64,000 nt of DNA. Origin: Mactromeris polynyma. Taxonomy: Eukaryota > Mollusca > Bivalvia > Venerida > Mactridae. A program made the position numbers and the translations under genes. The stretch spans positions 55,244,431 through 55,308,430 of the forward strand of contig JASFXZ010000002.1 in assembly GCA_032209605.1 (NCBI GenBank), written 5' to 3'. Below the pieces are notes generated by a model. The model saw nothing but the letters and a program-made list of their open reading frames with translations. It had not been told where the DNA came from and searched no databases. Of the stretch, positions 1 through 12,071 are shown piece after piece (the stretch's first letter is position 1; the number at the start of each line of letters is the position of its first letter).

Positions 1-2064
1 TTTAGTTTTGTACAAATGTTGGTACATTTCATGCATATTTTACAACCCGTTCATCCAAACAATATCGGTAGCCGTCGGTCAAGTTGTGTTGAAGATCGGA
101 AAAGTGTTTTGTCTTGTGCTTGTATGGTGATGTTTGACTTTTGTATGTAACATTTCCTGCTGGACTTCAATATCCGTTCTTATTTATTAAATTGGGCAAT
201 AAAAGTATAGTTTCCACTGATAAAAAATGTGTATATCGCCATTGACATCGTTCATTGCAAAATATTCACGAACTCTGTGTCCACTTTGTATCACATGTCG
301 TTGTTCTAGTATATTCGTCCATCATTATGTTAGAGGTGTGTGTCCCTTTTCTCTTGATTAATGTTAATATGTATGTTCACGCCGCAAGAGATTGTTTCAG
401 CATTGATGGATCTTGACGGATTTGCATAAAGTAGGTGTCGTTTGAAAGATAAATTTACAATTCGTTGTATTTCATAGATATATGATCGGTCAGGTTTGAA
501 AAGTGTAAGATATATATACACATACATATTCTATATAATGGATAAAGGGAGAGAACTCTATACATAAAGAGAGAAAACTCCTGACAATACCCATGTGCTT
601 TTTGATCCGCTGCGCTGTTTGTATGAGGCATTTCTTGCTCCATTTATACATTCATTTTCGTGAGCTTACACCGTCAAGGATTATATACCTTTGCCTAGGA
701 CTGTATATGTGTATTGTGCTGCATGCAACCGCTTAATATAACTTTATCAAATTACGTGTAATGCAATGTACGTTTAAGGCACTACTCCAAATATGGAACG
801 CGCATTTTTCGAGCTGGTTATAAATTATGCATAGTTGTAGTGTGTTTAAAGTTTATTATCGCTGCTCCATTGCGGCAATCCCCCCGAGTGCTTACTTTTT
901 ACGTTCAAAATTCGTGTTTGCGTGTATCTACATGTATAGTAACTGTGGATTTTGCACGAACTATTTCTGCAAATGTTACTCAAGAGAATTCTGTCGTTTT
1001 TCATCAATTTCATGATTTCGCTATTTATCTTGCTAACCAAATTATATGTTTGGAACGTATAGCTCTAGTTAGTAAATCGTGAATTGCGTTCAGTATATGA
1101 GGGCATTACATTTGAGAATATGAATGTATTAAATAACCAAACTATCCTAAACAAGTAGAAATAACGAGATTGAGAATGTGTTTAGGGATCCATTGCTCCT
1201 GTATAGCGTATAAACTAGTCCAGCCACGGACGTCACATCTCTATACTGTCGCTGTACGAAGACACGTTTAAAGTCGGAGTACAGAGACACGTATGCGGGG
1301 CTATGTATAAACTAACACTGAATGAAACACGTAACTCAGAACGAGCCAGTGAGACATGTGCCACAAATAACATCAAAACTTAACTACCCGGAAAAACATA
1401 CGACTTTCTATTTAACGTTTCAAACAATTAGCTGAGTATTTTATCAAACATGTTATATAGACTAGCAGACAGTAATCAGCATCTAAAGTCAGGCTACACC
1501 CTATCATGTCTGAGACCTGGTATCTTTATCTTAGGTTGTATCATCTCATACGTTATAATACTGTCTAATCCAGATTGTTCCGTATCAGCAATACTTATCT
1601 ATGTTTCAAATTTGCTTTTATAACATTATGATGGATATTAAAGATATGTCTGGCTCATCTGAACCTAAATTGTTTTAATGGGCTTCATCCAGTATAGTTG
1701 TTACATAGTCTAAAACATCACTTCATAAAACCAATGCCATGTATAACCGTTTAAAACAATTTTGTTTAATCATATTACTAACGGACAAAACTAGTAAAAA
1801 ACACCCGCTTGTTAAAAAACTGGAAGTTTATTTTAAATTTATGATAATACAAACGTTTTTTTTTCGGCAAATACAGAGAAATACTTAATACATGTATTCT
1901 GTAATAATGCATATTTATTGTTTAGGTAAACAAAGCATGACATATCTTTAAATGAAAAATTAAATAGATTTCTGGCACGCCTGGTGCAAACATCAGTACA
2001 GTACGATGCTGTGAAGCTATGGTCCTGTTGTTATAGAAACTCATATTTGTTCTCTTCTGCCAAA
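1..2064. other. Unannotated AT-rich stretch
   Basis: I see no gene, array or terminal inverted repeat. Open frames are short and lack recognisable motifs. A segment around 590-660 weakly resembles one around 55420-55500, which may indicate an old dispersed repeat. Confidence 0.5.
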
Positions 2065-2240
2065 TACAGTCGAACTTCGTTTATAGTCGACAACCTTCTA
2101 TCCGAATACTTGGCATCATCCGAAATAAATACTAAGACCCGCTGTTTCGTCTTGGACATGTCGCATTGAAATGGACTGTTGTATTATTCGAAATGAAATT
2201 TCGAACCCGATGAATTCGAATGAAACGAGATCCAACTGTA
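2065..2240. mobile_element. Tigger/pogo-like MITE, copy B1
   Basis: A 176-bp element bounded by TA on both sides. Its left end CAGTCGAACTTCGTTT is matched imperfectly by the inverted right end, which reads CAGTTGGATCTCGTTT on the other strand. The interior aligns with 9683-9860, including shared stretches such as TATCCGAATACTTGG and TATTATTCGAAAT. The CAGTC start, the CTTCG in the terminus and the TA duplication fit the pogo/Tigger branch of Tc1/mariner, with ends resembling the longer element at 14388-15653. It has no coding capacity and was presumably moved in trans. Confidence 0.75.
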
Positions 2241-3169
2241 CACTGTTTGTGTTCATATTACTTTTCTCAATCTATATGTAATAAAATTATGGAATTATTG
2301 ATTCAGTATCCTGTATGAGGCAAAAACAAATCTGCGCTTTTACTAAGACATAATCCATCTAGTGTGTACTTGATCGAATTATGTTGAGAATGAAAATCAG
2401 TCTTGAGCATAGAGACTTGAATCATATTTTATAATCTCTGACCTATAGGAGCACACCAGCCGGATCAAATAAAATGTGTCCATTTGAAAACAATTTAATA
2501 CAAGTTAAAGAAATACGCCCAGTGCTAAGAAATATATGGTGGCCATAATAATATATAATTCAGAATGTGATACTTACAGTTACTAGTTTAACTACATTCA
2601 AAGAATTGTTTCACATAGAACTGTGCAATACAAGTAATAAATATATCGAGCTTACAAAAGTACGATACTGATGTATAATGTGTTCAGTACTTCAAGTAGA
2701 TTACAATGAATGACAAGCATACTGAAAGCATCGAAATTAATTTAAGATTGAATGCAAGATGTATCGAATTATTGAACTCAAGAGTAAAATATTCTTTGCA
2801 ATAAACATTTTATTGTGCATTCATTTACCAAATCTGTGCTTTTATGGTTCATCGTGTTTTGGGAGTATTTACGACGACTAAAAATGCACATAATCAACAC
2901 GTTTTCAATTCGACTAAAACATTTGTAAAATATTGAAATATCACCTTTAACTGTAAAAAATGCAGTTACATCAGCAAATGAACGATATTTATTACACATT
3001 ACCAAATTGAATGTGTTCGATGCGCAATAAAACGTTGAAGGAGATTTAAAGTACACTCAGAAAAAGCAAACACGAAACATAATAGTATGTATGTTATGAT
3101 TATATCTATGTCTAGTCTTAATCTTGGCGTTACAAGAGATCTCAGTAAATACCCAACGTTTAAAGGACA
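2241..3169. other. Unannotated stretch
   Basis: No supported feature. A 92-codon minus-strand frame at 2778-3056 has no recognisable motif. Confidence 0.4.
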
Positions 3170-3488
3170 CGAAATGGCATCGGTTTATACCATTTTCGGC
3201 GCAGCCGTACTAACATGGCTTTGCTATTAGCATACCAGTGTTGTGTAAACCAATCAAATCGTACGTTAACCACCAAGGCAGTTCCTCTTCAACCGAACAA
3301 AGTTTGTAACCTTGACGCGGATTGGTTAACATTTCGATAAAGGATACGTTACCTTACCGAAAACCACTAAATTTCGCTTAACATAATCCATTTTGGATCT
3401 GGAGTGATCAGCACTCGTAACATCTCGGCACTTTTTATGTTGCACAACAAATCTTAACCTTCATATTGCGCCAACCATCTTTTTTCAA
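3170..3488 (-). repeat. Unclassified dispersed repeat X, copy 1
   Basis: Read on the minus strand, this segment aligns over about 300 bp with 19497-19806 and 35391-35623. Shared blocks include TTAAGATTTGTTGTGCAACA, CACTCCAGATCCAAAATGGA and TTGTTCGGTTGAAGAG. I could not find terminal inverted repeats, a tRNA-like head or a poly-A tail, so the class is unknown. Confidence 0.7.
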
Positions 3489-3684
3489 GATATTTTTAGT
3501 TTCCAGTTACTATTTATTTGAAAGCAATTGCATGCCGAGCCGACAAAGTGCGTTATGTATTTCTGTTGTACTTCTTGGCTGTTTACAGCATCATGTCTGG
3601 TCTGTAAGATCATCAGTGCACCTTAATGCGTTTCTGAATTACCAACCAGTGCTAACATGTTCCCCCGACAACAACTGACAAGAA

Positions 3685-3755
3685 ACAACGCAACGCAACG
3701 CAACGCAACGCAACGCAACGCAACGCAACGCAACGCAACGCAACACAACACAACA
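3685..3755 (+). repeat. (CAACG)n pentanucleotide microsatellite
   Basis: Eleven perfect CAACG units at 3686-3740 pass into CAACA variants. A short open frame here is only a by-product of the repeat. Confidence 0.95.
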
Positions 3756-4924
3756 ATAGTTTATTGCATAAACAGGCCTCCGTTCAGACATGAATCAGAG
3801 TTTGCATTATCTTCAGTCACATTGAAGGAACGCCACATCCCGGATACGAACCTACGATCACAACATAGATGATCGAGTGCTGTAATGACCTGACATGGCG
3901 GGCTGGTTCAATTGTTATGGATTTGCAAGAAAAAAAGGAACAAACTTAGATGAAGACAGCAATTTCAATTATTTTCGAGCTTATGCTGTCTACCACTAAT
4001 TCCACTTAGGACTTCATGTGAATATACGGAGACAAAATTTCACGTAATTCTAAATTTATTGTTCACTATTATAAAATAATAAATATATTAATTTCAGGAT
4101 ACTACTAGACATCGATTCTTATAAAGATGAAAATTGTCGAGACCCTAAAGAGATTGCCGTACATTATTGGAAAGGTCTTCTGTAATCGTTAGAGACTTGT
4201 TACTGTTTTACGACGTACTTGAATATTATATTGTGGCCAATCTGGTTAGGCTCACAGACACTATAATTATAGCGAAGGAGAAAAATAGAGAGGACTATAA
4301 GAATCGAACATAATCATGGAAAACATATTCCTTGAATTTACATTCAGATAGTGTGGAGACACTATCTGTTTACAGCCCTTTACATAATTATTCCGTAGAA
4401 ATAGATACTTAATTTCTTTCTCCAGTAATTTGCCACTAAGGCAGAACATTTATGGTATAATTTAAATGTTAATGATTAAAAGCATGAACTTATGGCCGTT
4501 TCTTGGCCTCCTATTACACGCAGATCGATTATCTGATCTGACAATTTGCATATCTGGCCCTGGATTGACTTTTCTCATGAATGTATACAAATGTTCTGAT
4601 AAACTTTATCCTGACAAATCATAAGCTTGTAGAATTGATGTATCCGTGTTAGATATAATGGATGTTGAAATCACGGGTAAATTAACGGACAATTTAAATG
4701 CAATTCTATTTGATCAAAATGAAGCCAAACGTCACAAATTATTTGCATAAAACGTTGCTGAATATGTGTGTGATATCAAGTCTGAGACAAATGTGTAAGC
4801 AATGTGTATTTGTTTCATGTGCGTTTGACCTATTGGTATTTAGAAGAAACATATATGTGTGTAACATTTAGTTCTAACAAAGCACATTCAAGAAGAAAGC
4901 AGGAATTACATTATTGTAACATTT
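3756..4924. other. Unannotated stretch
   Basis: No gene, array or mobile-element end is visible. A 60-codon minus-strand frame at 4267-4449 is not recognisable. Confidence 0.4.
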
Positions 4925-5102
4925 TGCTTAAAGACCATCTCAATTATAAGACCACGTCGAAATGAAAAACACAGTTTTCAAGTCCGTTTTCACTGTTTTG
5001 CACTCTATTTAACCTCAATATTAAGACCACCTCAATAACAAGACCAATTGTCAAGGAGCCAAGGGTGGTCTTATTATTGCAAGAGACTGGAGTTACTGTT
5101 TA
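4925..5102 (+). mobile_element. MITE family A, copy 1
   Basis: A degenerate member of a roughly 180-bp family found six times here. The internal blocks are conserved: AAGACCACCTCAATAA-type direct repeats, TTTTCACTGTTTTG, and AAGGGTGGTCTTATTATTG. The left terminus has decayed. The right terminus ends GAGTTACTGTTTA, compared with GAGGTTTTACTGTA in better copies. Confidence 0.7.
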
Positions 5103-5434
5103 TGGCGTTAATGTCAGTGGTTCAAATGCCACTACTTACTAACTACATACATGTTATCTGTGTGTTCCGGGGTTAGATCGAAAGTTATTTCACCGAATGA
5201 GCTTTGGACAGAATGTTTATATGAGTGGCATAGCCCCGAGTGAAAATATAAGTGAGCTGCTGACAAGACAAAATAACTCGATCTTACACTGAAAAATACA
5301 AAAAACATGTATTCTATTTATTTAATGCTTCATTTTGGTAAATTTTAATTTTTACTCGCTTATCACATCAAATATCGCCGTTGAATGTCCTAATATCTTT
5401 ATGACGTCATTATAGCTTTGTGAATTCCACTCAC

Positions 5435-5463
5435 CATTGTTCCGCGTCAAACCGCCGGAAAGC
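5435..5463 (-). other. Candidate 29-bp micro-exon
   Basis: On the minus strand a good acceptor (TTTTATTTCAG) is followed by 29 bp and then a strong donor, GTGAGTGG. The 29 bp are GC-rich with several CpGs, unlike the flanks, and read AFRRFDAEQ in one frame. No neighbouring exon was identified, so this could be a chance pairing of splice-like signals. Confidence 0.25.
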
Positions 5464-5611
5464 CTGAAATAAAATTTGAAATACATGTGCACACCTGATG
5501 ACAGTCTAGACCAACATACTGTTCATGTATTTTTAAATAAAATTGACCAGTTATTACAAGTGTATACCATGGCCTCCGTACCTTTTTGCGCTGTTAATCT
5601 CTACTTCAAAA

Positions 5612-6133
5612 CATTGTGGTATAGCATTGTGTAACAATAACATTGTGGTATAGCATTGTGTAACAATAACATTGTGGTATAGCATTGTGTAACAATAACA
5701 TTGTGGTATAGCATTGTGTAACAATAACATTGTGGTATAGCATTGTGTAACAATAACATTGTGGTATAGCATTGTGTAACAATAACATTGTGGTATAGCA
5801 TTGTGTAACAATAACATTGTGGTATACCATTGTGTAACAATAACATTGTGGTATAGCATTGTGTAACAATAACATTGTGGTATACCATTGTGTAACAATA
5901 ACATTGTGGTATACCATTGTGTAACAATAACATTGTGGTATAGCATTGTGTAACAATAACATTGTGGTATAGCATTGTGTAACAATAACATTGTGGTATA
6001 GCATTGTGTAACAATAACATTGTGGTATACCATTGTGTAACAATAACATTGTGGTATAGCATTGTGTAACAATAACATTGTGGTATACCATTGTGTAACA
6101 ATAACATTGTGGTATAGCATTGTGTAACAATAA
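5612..6133. repeat. 29-bp minisatellite, about 18 copies
   Basis: Near-perfect tandem units of the form CATTGTGGTATAGCATTGTG plus nine further bases. The commonest variant is TAGCATTG against TACCATTG. Because 29 is not a multiple of three and the unit has no stop on the minus strand, all three minus frames stay open for about 170-200 codons. These frames are artefacts. Confidence 0.97.
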
Positions 6134-6659
6134 TAAAGGAATGATGTATACACAATGATCATATCTACAATCGTTGTAAAATGTTCATTGTTTCTGGGTC
6201 ACGTAAGCTTCTTTAAGTCGACATACACATTACATAATGTATGTTACTACAGTCAAGCAATTCATCAACCGCGTTTAAAGTGGATGTGCCCGTTTCTTTC
6301 ACGACGAAAAGTACTCTGTCAAGTCGCATTCTGCTTAACTTGAAACAAACATAGACAAGAAAATCCATAAAGTGTGTTTGATCAAAATTTTGTGTTAACA
6401 ATTTGAACGTATAAAGCAGCGAAGGTTTATTGATGACGCTAAATTAATAAAATTGCTAGAGCATTAAGGAAATATTTTATCAACTTTGTGACAATTTCCC
6501 CGGAGAGATTTCTCATACAGAATAAGTTTCCACTCGATTTATCAGAAAATAACATAGAAAGAATGGGATTTCCTAGACGTGAAATATTTAGACCGTCACA
6601 CCTTATTTGATACTTGCAAAGGAAAAGTGTTCTGCGTTTCCATCAAGGAAATATTGCCT
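6134..6659. other. Mostly unannotated; decayed 5' part of a LINE relic
   Basis: No intact feature. From about 6420 the sequence is probably decayed LINE coding sequence leading into the recognisable fragment at 6660, but frames are too broken to follow. Confidence 0.35.
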
Positions 6660-7227
6660 AATTAGGTGGAAAGCCATGATAGAAACGAAAGATTATGTAT
6701 TTTTTGTGACACTAGAGATATTGAAGATGAATATCATTTTATAATCAGCTGTCCGTTGTACAGTAATTTAAGGAAACAATACTTTGATCAATATTTTTAT
6801 TTTAGACCAAACATGTTTAAATTTATTCAACTAATGAAAAGCCAGGATAAAAATATTCTACTTCCGTTAGCAATTTATTGTAAAAAGCATTGATGTTGAG
6901 AAACAGTTTAGTAAATAATGTTGCTTAGTTCCTATTTATGCTCATACTTCTAATCGTAATTTTATATTTAACATAATCCGAACAAATATTTTGTGTTGAT
7001 CACCTTTGACGTTTGAATTATATTTGTATCTATAAGAAACTTTGAATGTAAATGGTATATATATTTGTGTTTGTATTGTGAATTTTATGTAATTTTGATA
7101 TATTTTGACTTATAATAATGTATGCTTATATATAATTACAATATATGTGTGTTGATATTGCGTATATATATTTATATGTAAATGTAGACTATGTACATTG
7201 TACACGTCGTAATAAATGTTCTGTTCT
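6660..7227 (+). mobile_element. LINE 3' relic (C-terminal zinc motif and 3' UTR)
   Basis: The frame at 6666-6893 encodes NERLCIFC, DEYHFIISCPLY and LPLAIY. These align with the C-terminus of the long LINE ORF at 59603-62653, which has NERLCIAC, DEYHFVIQCPIY and NLAIF. The spacing is C-X2-C-X9-H-X4-C, a zinc-binding motif typical of the tail of some APE-type non-LTR retrotransposons. The rest of the polyprotein is missing or unreadable. The AT-rich 3' UTR ends near 7227 with AATAAATGTTCTGTTCTGTT, a short tandem tail common at LINE 3' ends. It is a 5'-truncated dead copy of a related but not identical element. Confidence 0.75.
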
Positions 7228-8133
7228 GTTCATGATAGTGAATCGTATCATCAATATTGCTGGTAGTAAGCAATTTAGGATGACAACGAACTTTAAAATG
7301 TTGTTTGTCAACACGTTGTGTAAGCTGTAGTATCAAGTTGCTTATACGCTGTTAAAATATGCATTCAACTAATTGTGCGCTGAAGGTCAATGAAGCTTTG
7401 AACTGTATTAATTATATGTCTGTTTAGAGTCACTAAATGTTCTGAGAAAATGTCCAGTTCATATGCGTCAATCTGCAACTAGTTTGATTGTATCTGACCG
7501 TCCTAACGACGTATGCATTTGATTTGCTTGTCAACATCACAAATTTCGAATAAATGAATAAACAATAGTGTTGCCCACTATATCGCTAATCAAATATACT
7601 GCATATCATCTAGAGGTGTTAGGTCCATTATGATTGTCACATAGTTGATAGATACACTGCAAATAGACCGTTCTGGAATAATATATACTCTGTCACCTTG
7701 AATATAAAAATAATTTGACATAGGCTATGTAATTAACTGATACAAAATATGCTTAATGACATAACCTAGAAATAATATAATCTACAGTGGCATATAAGTG
7801 ACATGCACTCAAGCGAAACAAACAAGACAAATGTCACGTCTCTGACGTCGTAATATTCTGATCAATGAATACATATTTCCAGTTTTAATTACAATTTATG
7901 GAACGTTACGTTTACTGATGGTCTCATTTTACTGTCGTTGATGAACATTTCATTTCCTTAATAGCTGACAATATTGTTAGTTAAGACATAGATCAAAGTA
8001 CAATAATTTGAAATACAATTGTACGCTTTCGTTTGATGCATAAACCATATATAAAGATAAGAAAAATAATCTCTAACATCTTGACATTTTGTATTTACTA
8101 ACCACGAGAAGAAAGATGATGTACTATTATACA
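7228..8133. other. Unannotated stretch
   Basis: No gene, array or element end can be supported. Confidence 0.4.
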
Positions 8134-8252
8134 GATATCAGATATCATGGAGGTTGATAACAAATAAAGTTAACCCGAGAAAGTTAATGTCAAACTAGGC
8201 CTAACATTTCGAGGTTAACATTATACGCTATCATCCTCCATGGGATATGATA
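8134..8252. mobile_element. Short fold-back element (MITE-like)
   Basis: About 119 bp that can fold end to end. The left arm contains GATATCATGGAGGTTGATA; the inverted right arm reads ATATCCCATGGAGGATGATA. An inner pair (GTTAACCCGAGAAAGTT against GTTAACCTCGAAATGTT) extends the stem. The transposon class is not clear. Confidence 0.5.
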
Positions 8253-8616
8253 TTTGTTTTATCATACCGAACAAATATTTTGATATTAAAATATTAAACA
8301 ATAAAGTCAATGTGAAACAGAACCAATAAAGTGCTTGCTGAGTATGTAGATTCATTTAGATCCAACACATCAGTCTCTTACAACAAGCCAATCGTTTTTA
8401 AGTCATTTTTGTGAAAGAACTGAATCTGTCAAAGATGACAGATTATGTCGTTTGCAAACATTACAAGCGCTTAATTGTTCCAATTTTAATACGCGCCTAT
8501 CGACTCGGACCCATTCGGAAAAACCTCGGCCAACTACGTCCAGTGCCTCGGATGTTTGTAATGCACTACCTTCGGAAATACCATTCGAATATCATGTAAA
8601 CAATATGGCGGCGTGG
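8253..8616. other. Unannotated left flank of the 38-bp array
   Basis: No gene is supported. The short frames at 8411-8682 run into the array and have no known motif. Confidence 0.35.
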
Positions 8617-9682
8617 TATATACAGTCGGACACCGTCTCATTGATGTATACTTGTATATACAGTCGGAGACCGTCTCATTGATGTATGCTGGTATATACA
8701 GTCGGACACCGTCTCATTGATGTATGCTGGTATATACAGTCGGACACCGTCTCATTGATGTATACTTGTATATACAGTCGGAGACCGTCTCATTGATGTA
8801 TGCTGGTATATACAGTCGGACACCGTCTCATTGATGTATGCTGGTATATACAGTTGGACACCGTCTCATTGATGTATGCTGGTATATACAGTCGGACACC
8901 GTCTCATTGATGTATGGTGGTATCTACAGTCGGACACCGTCTCATTAATGTATGCTTGTATATACAGTCGGACACCGTCTCATTGATGTATGCTGGTATA
9001 TACAGTCGGACACCGTCTCATTGATGTATGCTGGTATATACAGTCGGACACCGTCTCATTGATGTATGCTGGTATATACAGTCGGACACCGTCTCATTGA
9101 TGTATGCTGGTATATACAGTCGGACACCGTCTCATTGATGTATGCTGGTATCTACAGTCGGACACCGTCTCATTGATGTATGGTGGTATCTACAGTCGGA
9201 CACCGTCTCATTGATGTATGCTGGTATATACAGTCGGACACCGTCTCATTGATGTATGCTAGTATACAGCCGGACACCGTCTCATTGATGTATGCTGGTA
9301 TATACAGTAGGACACAGTCTCATTGATGTATGGTGGTATATACAGTAGGACACCGTCTCATTGATGTATGCTGGTATATACAGTCGGACACCGTCTCATT
9401 GATGTATGCTGGTATATACAGTCGGACACCGTCTCATTAATGTATGCTGGTGTATACAGTAGGACACCGTCTCATTGATGTATGCTGGTATATACAGTGG
9501 GACACCATCTCATTGATGTATGCTGGTATATACAGTAGGACACCGTCTCATTGATGTATGCTGGTATATACAGTCGGACACCGTCTCATTGATGTATGCT
9601 GGTATCTACAGTCGGACACCGTCTCATTGATGTATGCTGGTATATACAGTCGGACACCGTCTCATTGATGTATGCTGGTATA
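8617..9682 (+). repeat. 38-bp minisatellite, about 28 copies
   Basis: Tandem units contain CAGTCGGACACCGTCTCATT followed by GATGTATGCTGG and TATATA. Single-base variants are scattered, and one unit near 9265 is slightly shortened. The first 14 bases of the CAGTC block are identical to the left terminus of the MITE that follows directly at 9683, so the array is physically continuous with a transposon end. Confidence 0.97.
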
Positions 9683-9860
9683 TACAGTCGGACACCGTTT
9701 TTTCGACAAACATTTATCCGAATACTTGGTTTAATCTGAAAACATACCGGGTCCCGATGTATCTTAGGCATGTCGGATTTAAATGGGCTATTTGAAACCA
9801 TGTATTATTCGAAATAAAATTTCGAACCCGGTGAATTGGAATCAACGAGGTTTAACTGTA
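9683..9860. mobile_element. Tigger/pogo-like MITE, copy B2
   Basis: A TA-flanked 178-bp element. Its left end is CAGTCGGACACCGTTTTTTC and the inverted right end begins CAGTTAAACCTCGTTG. The interior aligns with 2065-2240. Its left terminus is the same sequence that is tandemly repeated immediately upstream. Confidence 0.75.
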
Positions 9861-10266
9861 TGTACATATTGTTTGTCCTCATTGGCTATATTGCTTACTA
9901 GACTTAAAATGAAATAAACCACGTATGTATTATATATTTCATTTCTCCTTGTGCTTATGCGGGGGCTGAGTGATTTTGTATGTGACATTGCACGCTCGTC
10001 TTCTTTCTTTACTTTTCAACTGCATACTAAAATCACAAGAATATTAAGGTTGTTTGGTGCGTATTTTCTCCGTTCACAACAACAAGCACATACAGACAAC
10101 AGATGTCGGTCTCTTAGCGGTGCGGGTGATTATATGTAATAAAAATGATGATCAGATACATAGATGCATATCATTGGTCTTGGGATATTCGTGTTGATAA
10201 ATGCGTGACTTCATGTTCAGACTTTGTACAAGCAATGTAAGGTGCATATTGCTCTTACCATTCCAG
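9861..10266. other. Unannotated stretch
   Basis: Nothing supported. A 62-codon frame at 9951-10139 is not recognisable. Confidence 0.35.
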
Positions 10267-10343
10267 GAAAACGTACGTGTATGAAGACTGCAGGAAGCCA
10301 TAAAATCCATGTCACCGAACAGTACCATCAGTTAAGCAATAAT
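10267..10343 (+). other. Candidate internal coding exon (77 bp)
   Basis: A good acceptor (GCTCTTACCATTCCAG) is followed by 77 bp and a strong donor, GTGAGTAT. Only one of three frames is open across it. That frame starts after two bases and reads MKTAGSHKIHVTEQYHQLSNN or so over its 3' part, ending in phase 0. There is no recognisable domain and no linked exon, so a chance occurrence cannot be excluded. Confidence 0.3.
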
Positions 10344-10616
10344 GTGAGTATATTGCGCTAGTCCTACAAGCGAAACATTAAGTGCAAATACGTGTTATAT
10401 AAAATATTGATCATTTAAGCTTAGTTAATGGCTTATTTGTTCAGATAATGCGGTGTTATTTCTAATCCAGGTATTTGCTAAGAGTGCGCTTAATCAAATC
10501 TTCCCGTAATGTAAATGCTATGACGTATGTACCATTGCTTCTGTAAAGTGATTTCATCGACAGTTCTAATTTTAGCAAAAATCTTTAAAAAAATAATACA
10601 TTGCATACGCGCATAC
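10344..10616. other. Unannotated stretch
   Basis: Intergenic or intronic sequence with no visible feature. Confidence 0.3.
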
Positions 10617-11410
10617 GCCAAATATATACCATAGTCAACTATAGCTCATTAAATGGCCAAATATATACCATAGTCAACTATAGCCCATAAAATGGCCAAA
10701 TATATACCATAGTCAACTATAGCCCATTAAATGGCCAAATATATACCATACTCAACTATAGCCCATTAAATGGCCAAATATATACCATACTCAACTATAG
10801 CCCATTAAATGGCCAAATATATACCATACTCAACTATAGCCCATTAAATGGCCAAATATATACCATACTCAACTTTAACCCATTAAATGGCCAAATATAT
10901 ACCATAGTCAACTGTAGCCAACGAAATGGCCAAATATATACCATAGTCAACTGTAGCCAACGAAATGGCCACATACATACCATAGTCAATTATAGCCCAC
11001 GAAATGGCCAAATATGTACCATTTTCAACTATAGCCCACGAAATTTGCCAAATACATACCATAGTCATCTATAGCCCACGAAATGGCCAAATATGTACCA
11101 TTGTCAACTATAGCCCATACAGTGGCCAAATACATACCATAGTCAACTATAGCCCACGAAATTGCCAAATATATACCATAGTCAACTATAGCTCACGAAA
11201 TGGCCAAATATATACCATTCTCAACTATAGCCCATTAAATGGCCAAATATATACCATTCTCAACTATAGCCCACGAAATTGCCAAATACATACCATAGTC
11301 AACTATAGCTCACGAAATTGCCAAATATATACCATAGTCAACTATAGCTCACGAAATGGCCAAATATATACCATAGTCAAATATAGCCCATGAAATGGTT
11401 AAATATAGGC
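10617..11410. repeat. 39-bp minisatellite, about 20 copies
   Basis: Units carry GGCCAAATATATACCATAGT, CAACTATAGCCCA and TTAAAT or CGAAAT. The left half mostly uses the TTAAAT form and the right half the CGAAAT form, so the array is regionally homogenised. Since 39 is a multiple of three, frames on both strands stay open, giving a 13-residue repeat that is unlikely to be a protein. Confidence 0.96.
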
Positions 11411-12071
11411 CATCAAAGGTGTACTACCTTCTCTAAGTGCAACACATGTCTATGGTTTTAACGTTATTAAAATTCATAACATTCCTATAAGTGTAAGGGT
11501 AATTGGTTTATGAGAAAATGCAAAGTCTTTGTGCTTTTTGGATGTCTGTGTGCATTTTATGTGCTTTTCCCCGCTTTATTTTCTTAGTATAAACAAATGT
11601 CTTTCGTGCTCGCCAAATTCAGTATGGCGTTTAGAAAATTTAATTATCAGACGCTGAAGTTGTGAAGTGTGAATGCTTGTCTTGCACTATACAATATGTG
11701 ATAAACAGTTATTTCAAGTTATAAAGCGAATGCCAATCAAACTGTAGATGTGAATTTAATGAAGTTGTTGGATGCTATAAAAGTGTCTATCGACCGAGGA
11801 ACATGGTCCCCTGAGATTTCTGTCATGTCATATATGATACCGCCAGATGTAAGCTTTATATCTCACAGCGTGTGCAAGAATAAAACGTGTCAATCTTTAT
11901 TTTAGAAAATCAAATGAAAATGATTTCTAGATAATTATCTTAGACATTGCTTCAAGAACTTTATATTTGGTCATCATCCGATCTTCTAGTAATTGTCATA
12001 TATGTATCAAATGTCATTCAAATGTTCTGCTATTAATGATAAAGAGGTCGTTGCATTAAGGTTCCCACATA
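11411..12071. other. Unannotated stretch
   Basis: No feature seen. Confidence 0.35.

Noticed and set aside
5554..6162. Three overlapping minus-strand ORFs of 174-202 codons
   Set aside because: Artefact of the 29-bp minisatellite; the same repeat peptide appears in every frame.
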